Assembly: GCF_014694315.1 (NCBI RefSeq)
Contig: NZ_JAAOXD010000004.1
Coordinates: 547,377-611,376, forward strand
DNA: 64,000 nt
Reading direction: 5' to 3'
Origin: Arthrobacter ipis
GTDB lineage: Bacteria > Actinomycetota > Actinomycetes > Actinomycetales > Micrococcaceae
Both the position numbers and the translations under genes were made by a program. The notes under the pieces were generated by a model, which had not been told where the DNA came from, made no database searches, and saw only the letters and a program-made list of their open reading frames with translations. Below are positions 53,313 to 61,561 of this stretch, one piece after another (the stretch's first letter is position 1; each line of letters starts with the position of its first letter).

Positions 53313-54779
53313 TCAGCGTTCCGTAACCAGCGGCCGCTCTGGCGTGTGCAGCCTGGTCATTACCCTGGTGATGGTCCGCGGCATCCGGGAACTGGTGGCA
53401 CGCGACGTCAGGACCATCACGGTGAAGGCTGCCGGCACGGTCCATGCAGCGGGCTGCGCCAGCCACGGCGGCGTTCCCGCTACGCCGAGCACTGTCCCCG
53501 CCACCATGGCGCCGCCGCACAGCAGGCCGCCGGTCACCATCCCGGCGATGGCACCGGCGTCGGTCAGGCCGCGCCACCAGATGCCGAGCAACAGGACCGG
53601 GCAGATGGTGGACGCCGTAAAGGCGAAGACCAGGCCCACGCTCCCGGCGAGGGCCAGCGAGTCCGTCATAAGCGCCAGGCCCAGCGGAACGGTGATCGAG
53701 ACCAGGGCCGCTACCCGGAAGCCGCGCACACTGCCGCCCAGCACGTCCTGGCTGATCACGCCGGCCAGCGAGACGACCAGCCCCGACGTTGTGGACAGGA
53801 ACGCGGCGAAGGCCCCCGCGACGACGAGCGCGGACAGCAGCTCGCCGGCCGGGCCCCCGACGAGACGGCCCGGAAGCAGCAGCACCAGGGCATCTGCCTG
53901 CCCCGCTCGTGCCAGGTCCGGGGCGAACAGACGCCCGGCCAGTCCGTACGCCGTCGGAAACAGATAGAACACAGACAGCAGGCCCAGCACGATCAGCGTG
54001 GTCCGGCGCGCCGATTGGCCGTCGGGATTGGTGTAGAAGCGGACCAGGACGTGCGGCAGTCCCAGCGTTCCGAACAGCAGGGCGACGAGCAGTGAGATGC
54101 TCTGGTAGGGGCTGGCCGGATTCGCCCCGCCCGGGTTCGTGGCCACTGCCGGCAGTGCGGGAGCGCCATCCTCCGCCAGCACCAGCAAAATGAAGATGAG
54201 GGGCACGGCCAGTGCCGTAAGCTTCAGCCAGAACTGGAAGGCCTGGACGAAGGTGATGGAGCGCATGCCGCCGGCCACCACGGTGAGGCACACCACCACC
54301 ACGACGGCGGTTGAACCGGCCCAGGACGGCAGGCCAGTGGTGGTCCGGATGGTCAGGGCAGCGCCGTGCAGCTGCGGGACGATGTAGAGCCAGCCCACCA
54401 CGACCACAGCAAGGCTGGTGACGCGGCGCACGGCCCGCGAATCGAGCCTGGCCTCGGTGAAATCGGGGATGGTGTAGGCACCGGAACGCCGGAGCGGCGC
54501 GGCCACGAACAGCAGAAGCATCAGGTAACCGGCGGTGTAGCCCACGGGGTACCACAGGGCATCCGTGCCGGACAGCAGGATCAGGCCGGCCACGCCCAGG
54601 AAACTCGCGGCGGAAAGATACTCTCCGCCAATCGCCGACGCGTTCCACCAGGGCGGCACGGTGCGGGAGGCGACATAGAAGTCCCCGGTGGTGCGGGAGA
54701 TCCGCAGTCCGTAGAAGCCGATCACCGCCGTCGCCACGGAAACGGCGGCCACCGCCGCGATGCCCACTGCCGGACTCAC
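53313..54779 (-). CDS. Sodium:solute symporter family protein (acetate/monocarboxylate-like)
   Basis: A 488-residue SSS-family transporter with about 13 TM. SRTTGDFYVASRTVPPWWNA, GGEYLSAASFLGVAGLILLS and GTLGLPHVLVRFYTNPDGQS are shared with ActP-type symporters. The GTG at 54779 overlaps the stop of a small relay ORF, which in turn overlaps the upstream membrane gene stop. Same operon as the LytS/LytTR genes. Likely substrate: a short organic acid such as acetate, pyruvate or propionate. Confidence 0.9.
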   Translation of the reverse strand: MSPAVGIAAVAAVSVATAVIGFYGLRISRTTGDFYVASRTVPPWWNASAIGGEYLSAASFLGVAGLILLSGTDALWYPVGYTAGYLMLLLFVAAPLRRSGAYTIPDFTEARLDSRAVRRVTSLAVVVVGWLYIVPQLHGAALTIRTTTGLPSWAGSTAVVVVVCLTVVAGGMRSITFVQAFQFWLKLTALAVPLIFILLVLAEDGAPALPAVATNPGGANPASPYQSISLLVALLFGTLGLPHVLVRFYTNPDGQSARRTTLIVLGLLSVFYLFPTAYGLAGRLFAPDLARAGQADALVLLLPGRLVGGPAGELLSALVVAGAFAAFLSTTSGLVVSLAGVISQDVLGGSVRGFRVAALVSITVPLGLALMTDSLALAGSVGLVFAFTASTICPVLLLGIWWRGLTDAGAIAGMVTGGLLCGGAMVAGTVLGVAGTPPWLAQPAAWTVPAAFTVMVLTSRATSSRMPRTITRVMTRLHTPERPLVTER

Positions 54780-54802
54780 CGGAGCATCACCTTCCGGAGC
54801 AT
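54776..54802 (-). CDS. Eight-residue relay ORF (candidate)
   Basis: Reads MLRKVMLR: its ATG overlaps the stop of the small membrane gene (TAATG) and its TGA overlaps the GTG of the symporter (CGGTGA). It contains the direct repeat ATGCTCCGG twice. It could carry ribosomes from one gene to the next; chance is possible. The SD-like GGAAGG for the symporter lies inside it. Confidence 0.4.
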   Translation of the reverse strand: MLRKVMLR

Positions 54803-55164
54803 TACTTTCCCCCTGCGAGGTCGCGGTAACGGGCTTCGTTCCGCGCCGCACTGCGGATGTACAGCCAGGCGCTGATCCCGGTCACGGGGTAGATCCCGGC
54901 GCCCAGCAGGAGCCAGTCGAACGGGATCCCGGCAATCCGTGTCTGGGCCAGGCCCGGTATGGCGGCAAGCAGCAGCGGAAAGGCGCCGAGGATCAGCAGG
55001 AAGCCGCCAGCCACTACCAGGGCAAGCCGAAGCTGGGAGCGGATCAGCGAGCGGACGAACACCTGGCCGACGGCCGACTCCTCGGCGGACTCGCGCGGCT
55101 CGGCCGAGGAGTCGGCCGAAAAGCGGGACGCCGAACGGGGCGCCGTGACCCTGACGCGCGTCAT
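54802..55164 (-). CDS. Small two-TM membrane protein of symporter operon
   Basis: A 120-residue protein with a charged N-terminal tail (about 45 residues), TM at about 47-72 (LRLALVVAGGFLLILGAFPL) and TM at about 84-106 (WLLLGAGIYPVTGISAWLY), ending RSAARNEARYRDLAGGK. Position and size match the small partner found next to acetate-type symporters, as DUF485 does on the opposite strand, but the sequence is not DUF485. ATG overlaps the stop of the response regulator (ATGA). Confidence 0.8.
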   Translation of the reverse strand: MTRVRVTAPRSASRFSADSSAEPRESAEESAVGQVFVRSLIRSQLRLALVVAGGFLLILGAFPLLLAAIPGLAQTRIAGIPFDWLLLGAGIYPVTGISAWLYIRSAARNEARYRDLAGGK

Positions 55165-55880
55165 GCCTGCGGCCGGATCCTGGTTGCCTCAAGCTTCTCG
55201 CGGACGGCCGGCAGGTGCCGCCGGCTGATCGGCAGTTCGGCGTCCTCGACGGAGACGCTGGGGCGGACCGCGGCGAGCTTGAGGTGGGAGACGTGGGCGA
55301 GGGCTACCAGATAAGAGCGGTGGGTGCGGATGAAGCCCGCGTCCGACCACTGCTGTTCCAGGTCAGCGAGGGGAACCCGGATCAGGTAGCTGGCATCGGC
55401 GGTGTGGAGCCGGGCGTAGTCACCCTGCGCCTGGACGTACGTGACGTCGTCGCGCCGGATCATCCTGGTGGTGCCGCCCTGGTCCACTGTAATCATTTCC
55501 GGCGTGGCACCGCCGTCGCGGATCAGTTCACTGATCCGGCCCACGGAGCGGGCCAGCCGCTCGGCCCGGACGGGTTTCAGCAGATAGTCCACGGCCGCAA
55601 GTTCGAATGCCTCCAGCGCGCAATCCTCGTCGGCTGTCACGAAAACGACGGCGGGCGGGCGGCTGCTGCGGGAAATGGCGCGCGCGATGTCCAGGCCTGA
55701 CACCGCCGGCATGTGGATGTCCAGGAAGACGGCGTCCACCGCCTCGGCTTCGAGGACCCGCAGCGCCTCGGCGCCGGAGGAGGCGCGCAGGATGGTGCCG
55801 ATCCTGTCGTCACGGCCCAGGAGGAAGGCAAGCTCCTCAACTGCGGGCAGTTCGTCGTCGGCGACGAGAACGTTAATCAT
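55161..55880 (-). CDS. LytTR family response regulator
   Basis: A 239-residue regulator: receiver (about 1-120) with phospho-acceptor Asp54 in AVFLDIHMPAVSGLDIA and DYLLKPVRAERLARSV; then a LytTR DNA-binding domain (about 137-235) with RRDDVTYVQAQGDYARLHTA, TDAGFIRTHRSYLVAL-like and PISRRHLPAVREKLEATR. It partners the LytS-like kinase upstream (62 nt away). The probable targets are the flanking symporter operons. Confidence 0.93.
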   Translation of the reverse strand: MINVLVADDELPAVEELAFLLGRDDRIGTILRASSGAEALRVLEAEAVDAVFLDIHMPAVSGLDIARAISRSSRPPAVVFVTADEDCALEAFELAAVDYLLKPVRAERLARSVGRISELIRDGGATPEMITVDQGGTTRMIRRDDVTYVQAQGDYARLHTADASYLIRVPLADLEQQWSDAGFIRTHRSYLVALAHVSHLKLAAVRPSVSVEDAELPISRRHLPAVREKLEATRIRPQA

Positions 55881-55942
55881 GGTCCTAGATTATCTGTCGG
55901 GCCCGCTGCTCCGGGCTTAGGAAACCTCCGGCGCGAACAATT

Positions 55943-57139
55943 TCACGCATCATGGTCCGGCTGGGACTTGGGGACCCGCATGGTGATGAGCGTGCCCTCG
56001 CCGGGGGCCGTCTCGATCACCAGTCCGTGGTCGTCGCCGTACACCTGCCGGAGCCGGGCATCGACGTTCCGCAGGCCCACGTGCTCACCGTCCACGTGGC
56101 CGGCCAGCATTGACTGCAGCTGCACCGGATCCATGCCCACGCCGTCGTCCTCGATGGTGACCTCCGCGAACGCACCCGAGTCGTTCGCGGAGATGGTGAT
56201 GTGCCCCGGACCCTCCTTCGCCTCCAGGCCGTGCCGGACCGCATTCTCCACGAGCGGCTGCAGGCTCAAAAACGGGATCACTGTGCTCAGCACCTCCGGG
56301 GCGATCCGCAGGCTGACCTGCACCCGCTCGCCGAACCGTGCCCGCTCCAGCAGCAGGTACCTGTCGATGCACCGCAGCTCCTCGGCCAGCGTGGTGAAGT
56401 CCCCGTGCCGCCGGAACGAGTACCGGGTGAAATCCGCGAACTCCACCACCAGTTCGCGCGCGCGGGCCGGATCGGTGTTGATGAAGGAGGCGATGGCGTT
56501 CAGCGAGTTGTAGATGAAGTGCGGGCTGATCTGGGCGCGGAGGGCCCGCACCTCCGCCTCCATCAGGAGCGTCCTGGAGGCGTCCAGCTCGGCCAGCTCC
56601 ACCTGTGCGGCCACCCAGTCGGCCACTTCGGTGGTGGCACGCACCAGCCCTGCGCCCGCCTGGGGTGCGAAGGCCGCCACGGCTCCCACCACGCGCGCGC
56701 CCGACCGGACAGGGGCCACGACGGCGGCGGCGACGGATCCGGACTTGGGGAAGTGGAGCTGCAGGTCGGCGGCGTTGAACACCTGGGTCCTGCCGCTCGA
56801 GAGCACGTCCGCGGCGAGCGCCATCAGACCGGGACGCAGCTCCTCGGCGGTCCCGTCCCAGGCCAGTACGCCGGAGACATCCAGAATGGCCAGCGCGTCA
56901 CAGCCAAGCAGGCCCCGCAGCTGGCGGCTTGCCTTGGCCGCACCCGCCGGGTTCAAACCAGTCCGCAGGTGCCGTCCGGCTTTCGACGCGGCGTGGAGGG
57001 TGTTGTAGGTGGCCCGCTCGGCGTCGGTGCCCAGCTCGCGGAAGGAGCGCAGCACCTTGAGTCCCACGGCGACGACGACGGCCACCGCGAGCGCGATGAC
57101 GGCCACGGCGGCCACGGAATAGAGAGGGGAGTCCGGCAT
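55943..57139 (-). CDS. LytS-type sensor histidine kinase
   Basis: A 398-residue kinase: one TM at about 7-29 (LYSVAAVAVIALAVAVVVAV), a GAF-like region (about 45-185), the LytS H-box RAQISPHFIYNSLNAIASFI with His207, and a HATPase with SLQPLVENAVRHGLEAKEG and DDGVGMDP. TACGCT (57146-57151) ends 6 nt before the ATG at 57139, suggesting a leaderless mRNA; the frame to 57250 is not needed. Divergent from DUF485-actP by 163 nt. Confidence 0.93.
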   Translation of the reverse strand: MPDSPLYSVAAVAVIALAVAVVVAVGLKVLRSFRELGTDAERATYNTLHAASKAGRHLRTGLNPAGAAKASRQLRGLLGCDALAILDVSGVLAWDGTAEELRPGLMALAADVLSSGRTQVFNAADLQLHFPKSGSVAAAVVAPVRSGARVVGAVAAFAPQAGAGLVRATTEVADWVAAQVELAELDASRTLLMEAEVRALRAQISPHFIYNSLNAIASFINTDPARARELVVEFADFTRYSFRRHGDFTTLAEELRCIDRYLLLERARFGERVQVSLRIAPEVLSTVIPFLSLQPLVENAVRHGLEAKEGPGHITISANDSGAFAEVTIEDDGVGMDPVQLQSMLAGHVDGEHVGLRNVDARLRQVYGDDHGLVIETAPGEGTLITMRVPKSQPDHDA

Positions 57140-57235
57140 GCTGCCAGCGTAGCGCGTGCCGTTTGGCGCAACAGCGACGCCGTTGGCCGACCGGAAAAGC
57201 GCAACCACTGGAATACCGGCCCCGCCGCGGCGCAC

Positions 57236-57251
57236 AGTGATGACAGTCACA
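57236..57251 (+). promoter_or_regulatory. CRP/GlxR-like site before DUF485-actP
   Basis: AGTGA-TGACAG-TCACA matches TGTGA-N6-TCACA at 9 of 10 positions, in the region between the LytS-like gene and the DUF485 gene, 51 nt before the latter's ATG. GlxR control of acetate uptake is known in corynebacteria; transfer to this locus is inference. Confidence 0.55.
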
Positions 57252-57302
57252 TTGGCTGGTGCAGTGCGGCCGTGTGGGAGTCAGTCTCAACGAGGAGGAA
57301 TG

Positions 57303-57698
57303 ATGGGTAATGATGCCCCAACCCCGGCCGCGGCGGCGTCCGCGGACTTCGAGGAAGTCCAGGCCACGCAGCAGTTCCAAGAACTGCGCAAGCGTCACCG
57401 CAGCTTTGTGTTTCCCATGGCCATCGCGTTTCTGCTCTGGTATTTCGCGTACGTCATCCTTGCCGCCTACGCCGTGGACTTCATGTCCACCAAGGTGTGG
57501 GGCAACATCAACGTCGGCATCATCATGGGACTGCTGCAGTTCGTGACCACCTTCGCCATCACCGGCTGGTACGTCAGCTACTCGAACAGGCGCCTGGACC
57601 CGATCGCCGCGGACATCCGGCACGGCATTGAGGGCCACGAGTATGACAAGTCCGGCATCAGCGCGCCGGGCAGCTCAATAAGCGGTGAAGCAAAATGA
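57303..57698 (+). CDS. DUF485 domain protein (actP partner)
   Basis: A 131-residue protein. DUF485 core (about 22-105): FQELRKRHRSFVFPMAIAFL, first TM, then WGNINVGIIMGLLQFVTTFA, second TM and WYVSYSNRRLDPIAADIR. Such proteins lie next to acetate permease genes and may assist their insertion or activity. ATG at 57303 has GAGGAGG at 4 nt; the ATG at 57300 is too close to it. Its stop overlaps actP by 4 nt (ATGA). Confidence 0.9.
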   Translation: MGNDAPTPAAAASADFEEVQATQQFQELRKRHRSFVFPMAIAFLLWYFAYVILAAYAVDFMSTKVWGNINVGIIMGLLQFVTTFAITGWYVSYSNRRLDPIAADIRHGIEGHEYDKSGISAPGSSISGEAK

Positions 57699-59311
57699 TC
57701 ACCATACCCGCAGCGGTTGACGTCGCCGCACTCAAGGACACCACGCTGCTGAACATGGGCATCTTCGCCCTGTTCGTCGCCGTCACCATGGTCATCGTTC
57801 TCCGGGCCAGCCGGAACAACAAGACAGCCGCCGACTACTACGCCGCCGGGCGTTCGTTCACCGGCTCGCAGAACGGCACCGCCATCGCCGGTGACTACCT
57901 GTCGGCGGCCTCCTTCCTGGGCATCACCGGCGCCATCGCCATCAACGGCTACGACGGCTTCATGTACTCCATCGGCTTCTTGGTCGCCTGGCTGGTGGCG
58001 CTCCTGCTGGTGGCGGAGCTGCTCCGGAACACGGGCAAGTACACCATGGCCGACGTCCTGTCGTTCCGCCTTCGGCAGCGCCCGGTGCGCATCGCGGCCG
58101 CCATCTCCACCCTGGCCGTCTGCTTCTTTTACCTCCTGGCCCAGATGGCGGGCGCCGGAAGCCTGATCTCTCTCCTGCTCGGCATCAGCGACTGGGGCGG
58201 ACAGGCCCTGGTGATCATCGTCGTCGGCGCCCTGATGATCATGTATGTCCTGATCGGCGGCATGAAGGGCACCACCTGGGTCCAGATCATCAAGGCCTGC
58301 CTGCTCATCGCCGGTGCCGCCGTCATGACACTCTGGGTCCTGGCCATCTACGGGTTCAACCTCTCCAGCCTGCTGGGCGGCGCGGCCGAGGCGGCAAACA
58401 ACCCTGCCGTGCTCAACCCCGGCCTGCAGTACGGCAAGACAGAAACGTCCAAGCTGGACTTCATGTCCCTGGCCCTGGCCCTGGTGCTGGGTACGGCCGC
58501 CCTGCCGCACGTGCTGATGCGCTTCTATACCGTGCCCACGGCCAAGGAAGCCCGCAAGTCGGTCGTATGGTCCATTTGGCTGATCGGGCTGTTCTATATC
58601 TTCACGCTGGTCCTCGGCTATGGCGCCGCTGCCCTGGTGGGGGCGGACACCATCAAGGGCGCCCCCGGCGGCGTCAACTCGGCAGCGCCGCTGTTGGCTT
58701 TCCACCTGGGCGGCCCGTTGCTGCTGGGCTTCATCTCGGCCGTGGCCTTCGCCACGATCCTCGCCGTGGTTGCCGGCCTCACGATCACTGCCGCCGCCTC
58801 GTTCGCCCATGACATTTATGCCAACGTCATCGCGAAGGGAAAGGCCGACGCCGACACTGAAGTTAAGGTGGCGCGCCGCACTGTGATCGTCATTGGCATC
58901 CTCGCGATCCTGGGCGGGATCTTTGCCAACGGCCAGAACGTGGCCTTCCTGGTGGCGCTGGCGTTCGCCGTGGCCGCCTCCGCCAACCTGCCCACCATCA
59001 TCTACTCCCTGTTCTGGCGCCGGTTCACCACACAAGGTGCGGTCTGGAGCATGTACGGCGGGCTCGCATCGGCCATCATCCTGATCGCGCTGTCACCGGT
59101 AGTGTCCGGTGGCGCGACCTCCATGATCAAGGGCGCCAACTTCGCCGTCTTTCCGCTGAGCAACCCGGGTATCGTGTCCATCCCGCTCGCCTTCCTGCTG
59201 GGCTGGCTCGGCACGGTCGTGGACAAGAGGCGGGAGGACCGTAGCAAGCAGGCGGAGATGGAAGTCCGGTCGCTGACCGGTGTCGGCGCCGAGAGGGCCG
59301 TGGAGCACTAG
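57695..59311 (+). CDS. actP: Cation/acetate symporter
   Basis: A 538-residue SSS-family permease, about 13 TM. ASRNNKTAADYYAAGRSFTG, GDYLSAASFLGITGAIAING and GTAALPHVLMRFYTVPTAKE match ActP; STTAMISLSP-like ends are in VSGGATSMIKGANFAVFPLS. It imports acetate or glycolate-type acids with cation. Co-translated with DUF485. Symbol by family; corynebacterial MctC-type substrate range is possible. Confidence 0.92.
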   Translation: MITIPAAVDVAALKDTTLLNMGIFALFVAVTMVIVLRASRNNKTAADYYAAGRSFTGSQNGTAIAGDYLSAASFLGITGAIAINGYDGFMYSIGFLVAWLVALLLVAELLRNTGKYTMADVLSFRLRQRPVRIAAAISTLAVCFFYLLAQMAGAGSLISLLLGISDWGGQALVIIVVGALMIMYVLIGGMKGTTWVQIIKACLLIAGAAVMTLWVLAIYGFNLSSLLGGAAEAANNPAVLNPGLQYGKTETSKLDFMSLALALVLGTAALPHVLMRFYTVPTAKEARKSVVWSIWLIGLFYIFTLVLGYGAAALVGADTIKGAPGGVNSAAPLLAFHLGGPLLLGFISAVAFATILAVVAGLTITAAASFAHDIYANVIAKGKADADTEVKVARRTVIVIGILAILGGIFANGQNVAFLVALAFAVAASANLPTIIYSLFWRRFTTQGAVWSMYGGLASAIILIALSPVVSGGATSMIKGANFAVFPLSNPGIVSIPLAFLLGWLGTVVDKRREDRSKQAEMEVRSLTGVGAERAVEH

Positions 59312-59375
59312 CCGCTTCCCGTTCGCTCAGACTCCGTCCCCGGGTAAAACCTGAGCCCCGGTGAAGCCTGACAAC

Positions 59376-59413
59376 AGGCAGGAGCCCCCGCGTACGCGCG
59401 GGGGCTCCTGCCT
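59376..59413 (+). terminator. Terminator after actP
   Basis: AGGCAGGAGCCCCCGCG (59376-59392) and CGCGGGGGCTCCTGCCT (59397-59413) form a perfect 17-bp stem around TACG. No T run; immediately followed by tandem repeats. Confidence 0.8.
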
Positions 59414-59414
59414 G

Positions 59415-59504
59415 GCCTGCCGCCGTCTTGCCTGCCGCCGTCTTGCCTGCCGCCGTCGTGCCTGCCGCCGTCGTGCCTGCCGCCGTCGTGCCTGCCGCCC
59501 TCGG
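59415..59504. repeat. 15-bp tandem repeat, six copies
   Basis: GCCTGCCGCCGTCTT twice, GCCTGCCGCCGTCGT three times, then a variant ending CCCTCGG. Adjacent to the actP terminator, 34 nt before the end of a minus-strand gene. Non-coding by position; minus-strand translation gives TTAAG repeats. Confidence 0.9.
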
Positions 59505-59537
59505 GCTGGGCACTGTCGGGGGTAATAGGCCTGCAAC

Positions 59538-60155
59538 TCAGGGCGAGTGGTGGCTCCCGGTGTGTTCACCGTGCGGCACAGCGAACTGGCCCGCCGTCGA
59601 TGCGGCGAGTCCCGGCGTCGTGATGGCGGCAACCAGCACTGCACCGGCGAACGCGGCGGCGAGGAGCGTTCCCGCGCCCAGGCGGCCCGATGTGTTCTGG
59701 CCCGGTCCGCCGGAAAGATTGGGGGACCTGCGGCCGAGCCATGACGTGGCCGCGAGGATCATGAGGGTCAGCAGCAGGCCGGCGAGGTGGCTGATGCCCA
59801 GGCCGGCCATGCCGCTCCCTGCGGCCAGGACAATGGCCGCCACGTGCGCGGCGGCTGCGGCGGGCAGCAGGAGAGCGGAGACCCGCGGCATCGGGAAACG
59901 GTTCCTGCTCAGCCCGGCGACCGTCCATCCCAGCAGCGCTGCACCCCAGAGCAGGGCGGCCGCCGCGCCGGCCGCCCTGCCGGGAAAGTCAGTGCCGGGA
60001 AAGTCAGTGCCGGCGGCAGCAAACAGGCTGGAGGCGACGGCGAGGTTGACCGCTGCGGCGCCGAGGCCGGCAAAGCCGACGAAGAGCCTGACAGCATCGG
60101 AACGGGACATTCCCTGCGTTGCCGGAACAGCCGCGATAGCCTGGCTGGTCATCAT
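59538..60155 (-). CDS. Hypothetical multi-pass membrane protein
   Basis: A 205-residue protein with about five or six TM segments (LFVGFAGLGAAAVNLAVASS, AAALLWGAALLGWTVAGL, ALLLPAAAAAHVAAIVLAAG, LAGLLLTLMILAATSWLG, LLAAAFAGAVLVAAITTPG). The last residues are His-rich (HGEHTGSHHSP), perhaps metal binding. GTDFPGTDFPG reflects a 15-bp tandem duplication at about 59990-60020. No family recognised. Lies 18 nt downstream of the DUF4383 gene, same strand. Confidence 0.7.
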   Translation of the reverse strand: MMTSQAIAAVPATQGMSRSDAVRLFVGFAGLGAAAVNLAVASSLFAAAGTDFPGTDFPGRAAGAAAALLWGAALLGWTVAGLSRNRFPMPRVSALLLPAAAAAHVAAIVLAAGSGMAGLGISHLAGLLLTLMILAATSWLGRRSPNLSGGPGQNTSGRLGAGTLLAAAFAGAVLVAAITTPGLAASTAGQFAVPHGEHTGSHHSP

Positions 60156-60173
60156 TTTTTGGCGCGGGGTCGT

Positions 60174-60578
60174 CTAGGCGCGGGCCGTGGCGGGGACCTT
60201 GTCCAGAGACAGGCCGACGCCGAGCAGCAGGACCGCGCTCGCCAGGTGGAGAACATTGTCCGCGCCGTTGAGGGCAATGATGTTCAGGGGCGAGCTGAGC
60301 AGGAACAGGCCGAGGATGCCCACGAGCAGGTACACCGCACCCACCGCCGTGTTGATGGTGCGCGCCATCTGGACATCCTTGACTCCGGCGTAGAGGAGAG
60401 CGGCGCCGATCGCGAGGTGGATCACGTTGTGCAGGGGGTTGACCTCGAAGATGACCAGGGTGGAGCCCTCAGTGGAGAAGAAGCCGACTCCAGACGTCAC
60501 GGCGAAGCCGACGAGTCCCACCAGCAGGTAGACGGCTCCGAAGACAGTGGCGATAAGACGGTTAGGTGAGTTGCGCAT
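60174..60578 (-). CDS. DUF4383 domain membrane protein
   Basis: A 134-residue protein with four TM segments in two similar halves: IATVFGAVYLLVGLVGFAVT, NPLHNVIHLAIGAALLYAG, INTAVGAVYLLVGILGLFLL and NGADNVLHLASAVLLLGVGL. The repeated AVYLLVG and NxxHLA motifs define DUF4383. Function unknown; common in actinobacteria. ATG at 60578 with GGAAGG upstream. Confidence 0.9.
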   Translation of the reverse strand: MRNSPNRLIATVFGAVYLLVGLVGFAVTSGVGFFSTEGSTLVIFEVNPLHNVIHLAIGAALLYAGVKDVQMARTINTAVGAVYLLVGILGLFLLSSPLNIIALNGADNVLHLASAVLLLGVGLSLDKVPATARA

Positions 60579-60705
60579 GGCCCAAATTCCTTCCGGTTGC
60601 TGGCCGGGGCAGTTGCCCTGGCCAGATTTGCGGAGCCCCGGCTGGGACTCTCGGAAGCAATTCGGGTCAGGTACGCGCTTGGATGGGTGCGCGGTCAGAT
60701 GAGGG

Positions 60706-61404
60706 TCAGGCCTTTGGCCGGAGCTTGATGGTGACCAGCTTCAGTTCGTCCTTGCCGGCGAACCGGTACGCCATTTCGATGTCCTTGCCCTGGCATTTGA
60801 TGAGCCCCGCGACATCCGCAATGTTGTTGTCGTTCTGCGTGCTGACTTTGAGGTCGTCGTAGGCCGCGGTGCAGGACGGGTCCAGCTGGAGGCTCTTGAC
60901 GCCTGACGCAAACTCCTCGCGGCTCAGCTGCTCCTTGAGGCTCGGGTCCATGTAGTCGTTGTAGGCCTTGTCCGTGTCGCCGGCGATAACCAGCTTGGTG
61001 AAGTTGTCCGCCAGGTCCCCGGCCTGCCGCGTGGACCCGCCCACCAGGTTCACCAGGAGCAGGACCCCGACGATCACCAGCAGGAGCACGCCTGCCACGA
61101 TGCCCACCACGATCCAGAGGCCCTTGCGGCTTTTGGCCGGGGGCAGGCCCGGCAAGCCGAACGGGGAAGGCGGAAGGGCCCGCCGGCCCTGTCGTTGCTG
61201 TCGGCCTGGTTGGTAGGGGCCGGGCTGCTGCGCGCCGGGTTGCTGTCGGCCGGGTTGGTAGGGGCCGGGCTGCTGCGGACCGGGTTGGTAGGGGCCGGGC
61301 TGCTGCGGACCGGGTTGGTAGGGGCCGGGCTGCTGCGCGCCGGGTTGCTGTCGGCCGGGCTGGTAGGGGCCAGGCTGCTGCGGGGGGAGCGGGGGATTGC
61401 TCAA
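60706..61404 (-). CDS. Membrane-anchored protein with Pro/Gln-rich repeats
   Basis: A 232-residue protein. N-terminal 75 residues are repeats of QQPGPYQPG(P/R)QQPG(A/P), then one TM (about 95-122: GLWIVVGIVAGVLLLVIVGV), then an extracellular domain of about 110 residues with two cysteines (PSCTAAYDD, LIKCQGKDIEMAYRF) that resembles DUF4878/lumazine-like folds. The DNA shows 30-bp direct repeats at 61200-61390. TTG start at 61404 with GGAAAGG at 7 nt; other starts upstream are possible. Confidence 0.75.
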   Translation of the reverse strand: MSNPPLPPQQPGPYQPGRQQPGAQQPGPYQPGPQQPGPYQPGPQQPGPYQPGRQQPGAQQPGPYQPGRQQRQGRRALPPSPFGLPGLPPAKSRKGLWIVVGIVAGVLLLVIVGVLLLVNLVGGSTRQAGDLADNFTKLVIAGDTDKAYNDYMDPSLKEQLSREEFASGVKSLQLDPSCTAAYDDLKVSTQNDNNIADVAGLIKCQGKDIEMAYRFAGKDELKLVTIKLRPKA

Positions 61405-61561
61405 CGGTGGGCCTTTCCGGCACCGCACCAGCGGCGCTCCAACTAACGGGGCACAGCCGGCGCCCGGTCACTCTTGTGGAATAGCCTATAGCGCCCGCGC
61501 TTTTGCATCGAAACGCCAGGAACCGTGATGATTTTGCGTCGTTACAGACGGCCAGGTGCAC

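Noticed and set aside
59415..59504. Possible CRISPR-like array
   Set aside because: 15-bp units are contiguous with no spacers, and no cas gene is nearby. The 61200-61390 repeats are coding tandem repeats, also without spacers.
59127..59513. Minus-strand frame with TTAAG pentapeptide repeats
   Set aside because: It arises from the 15-bp DNA repeats and overlaps the 3' end of actP; no start site or domain.
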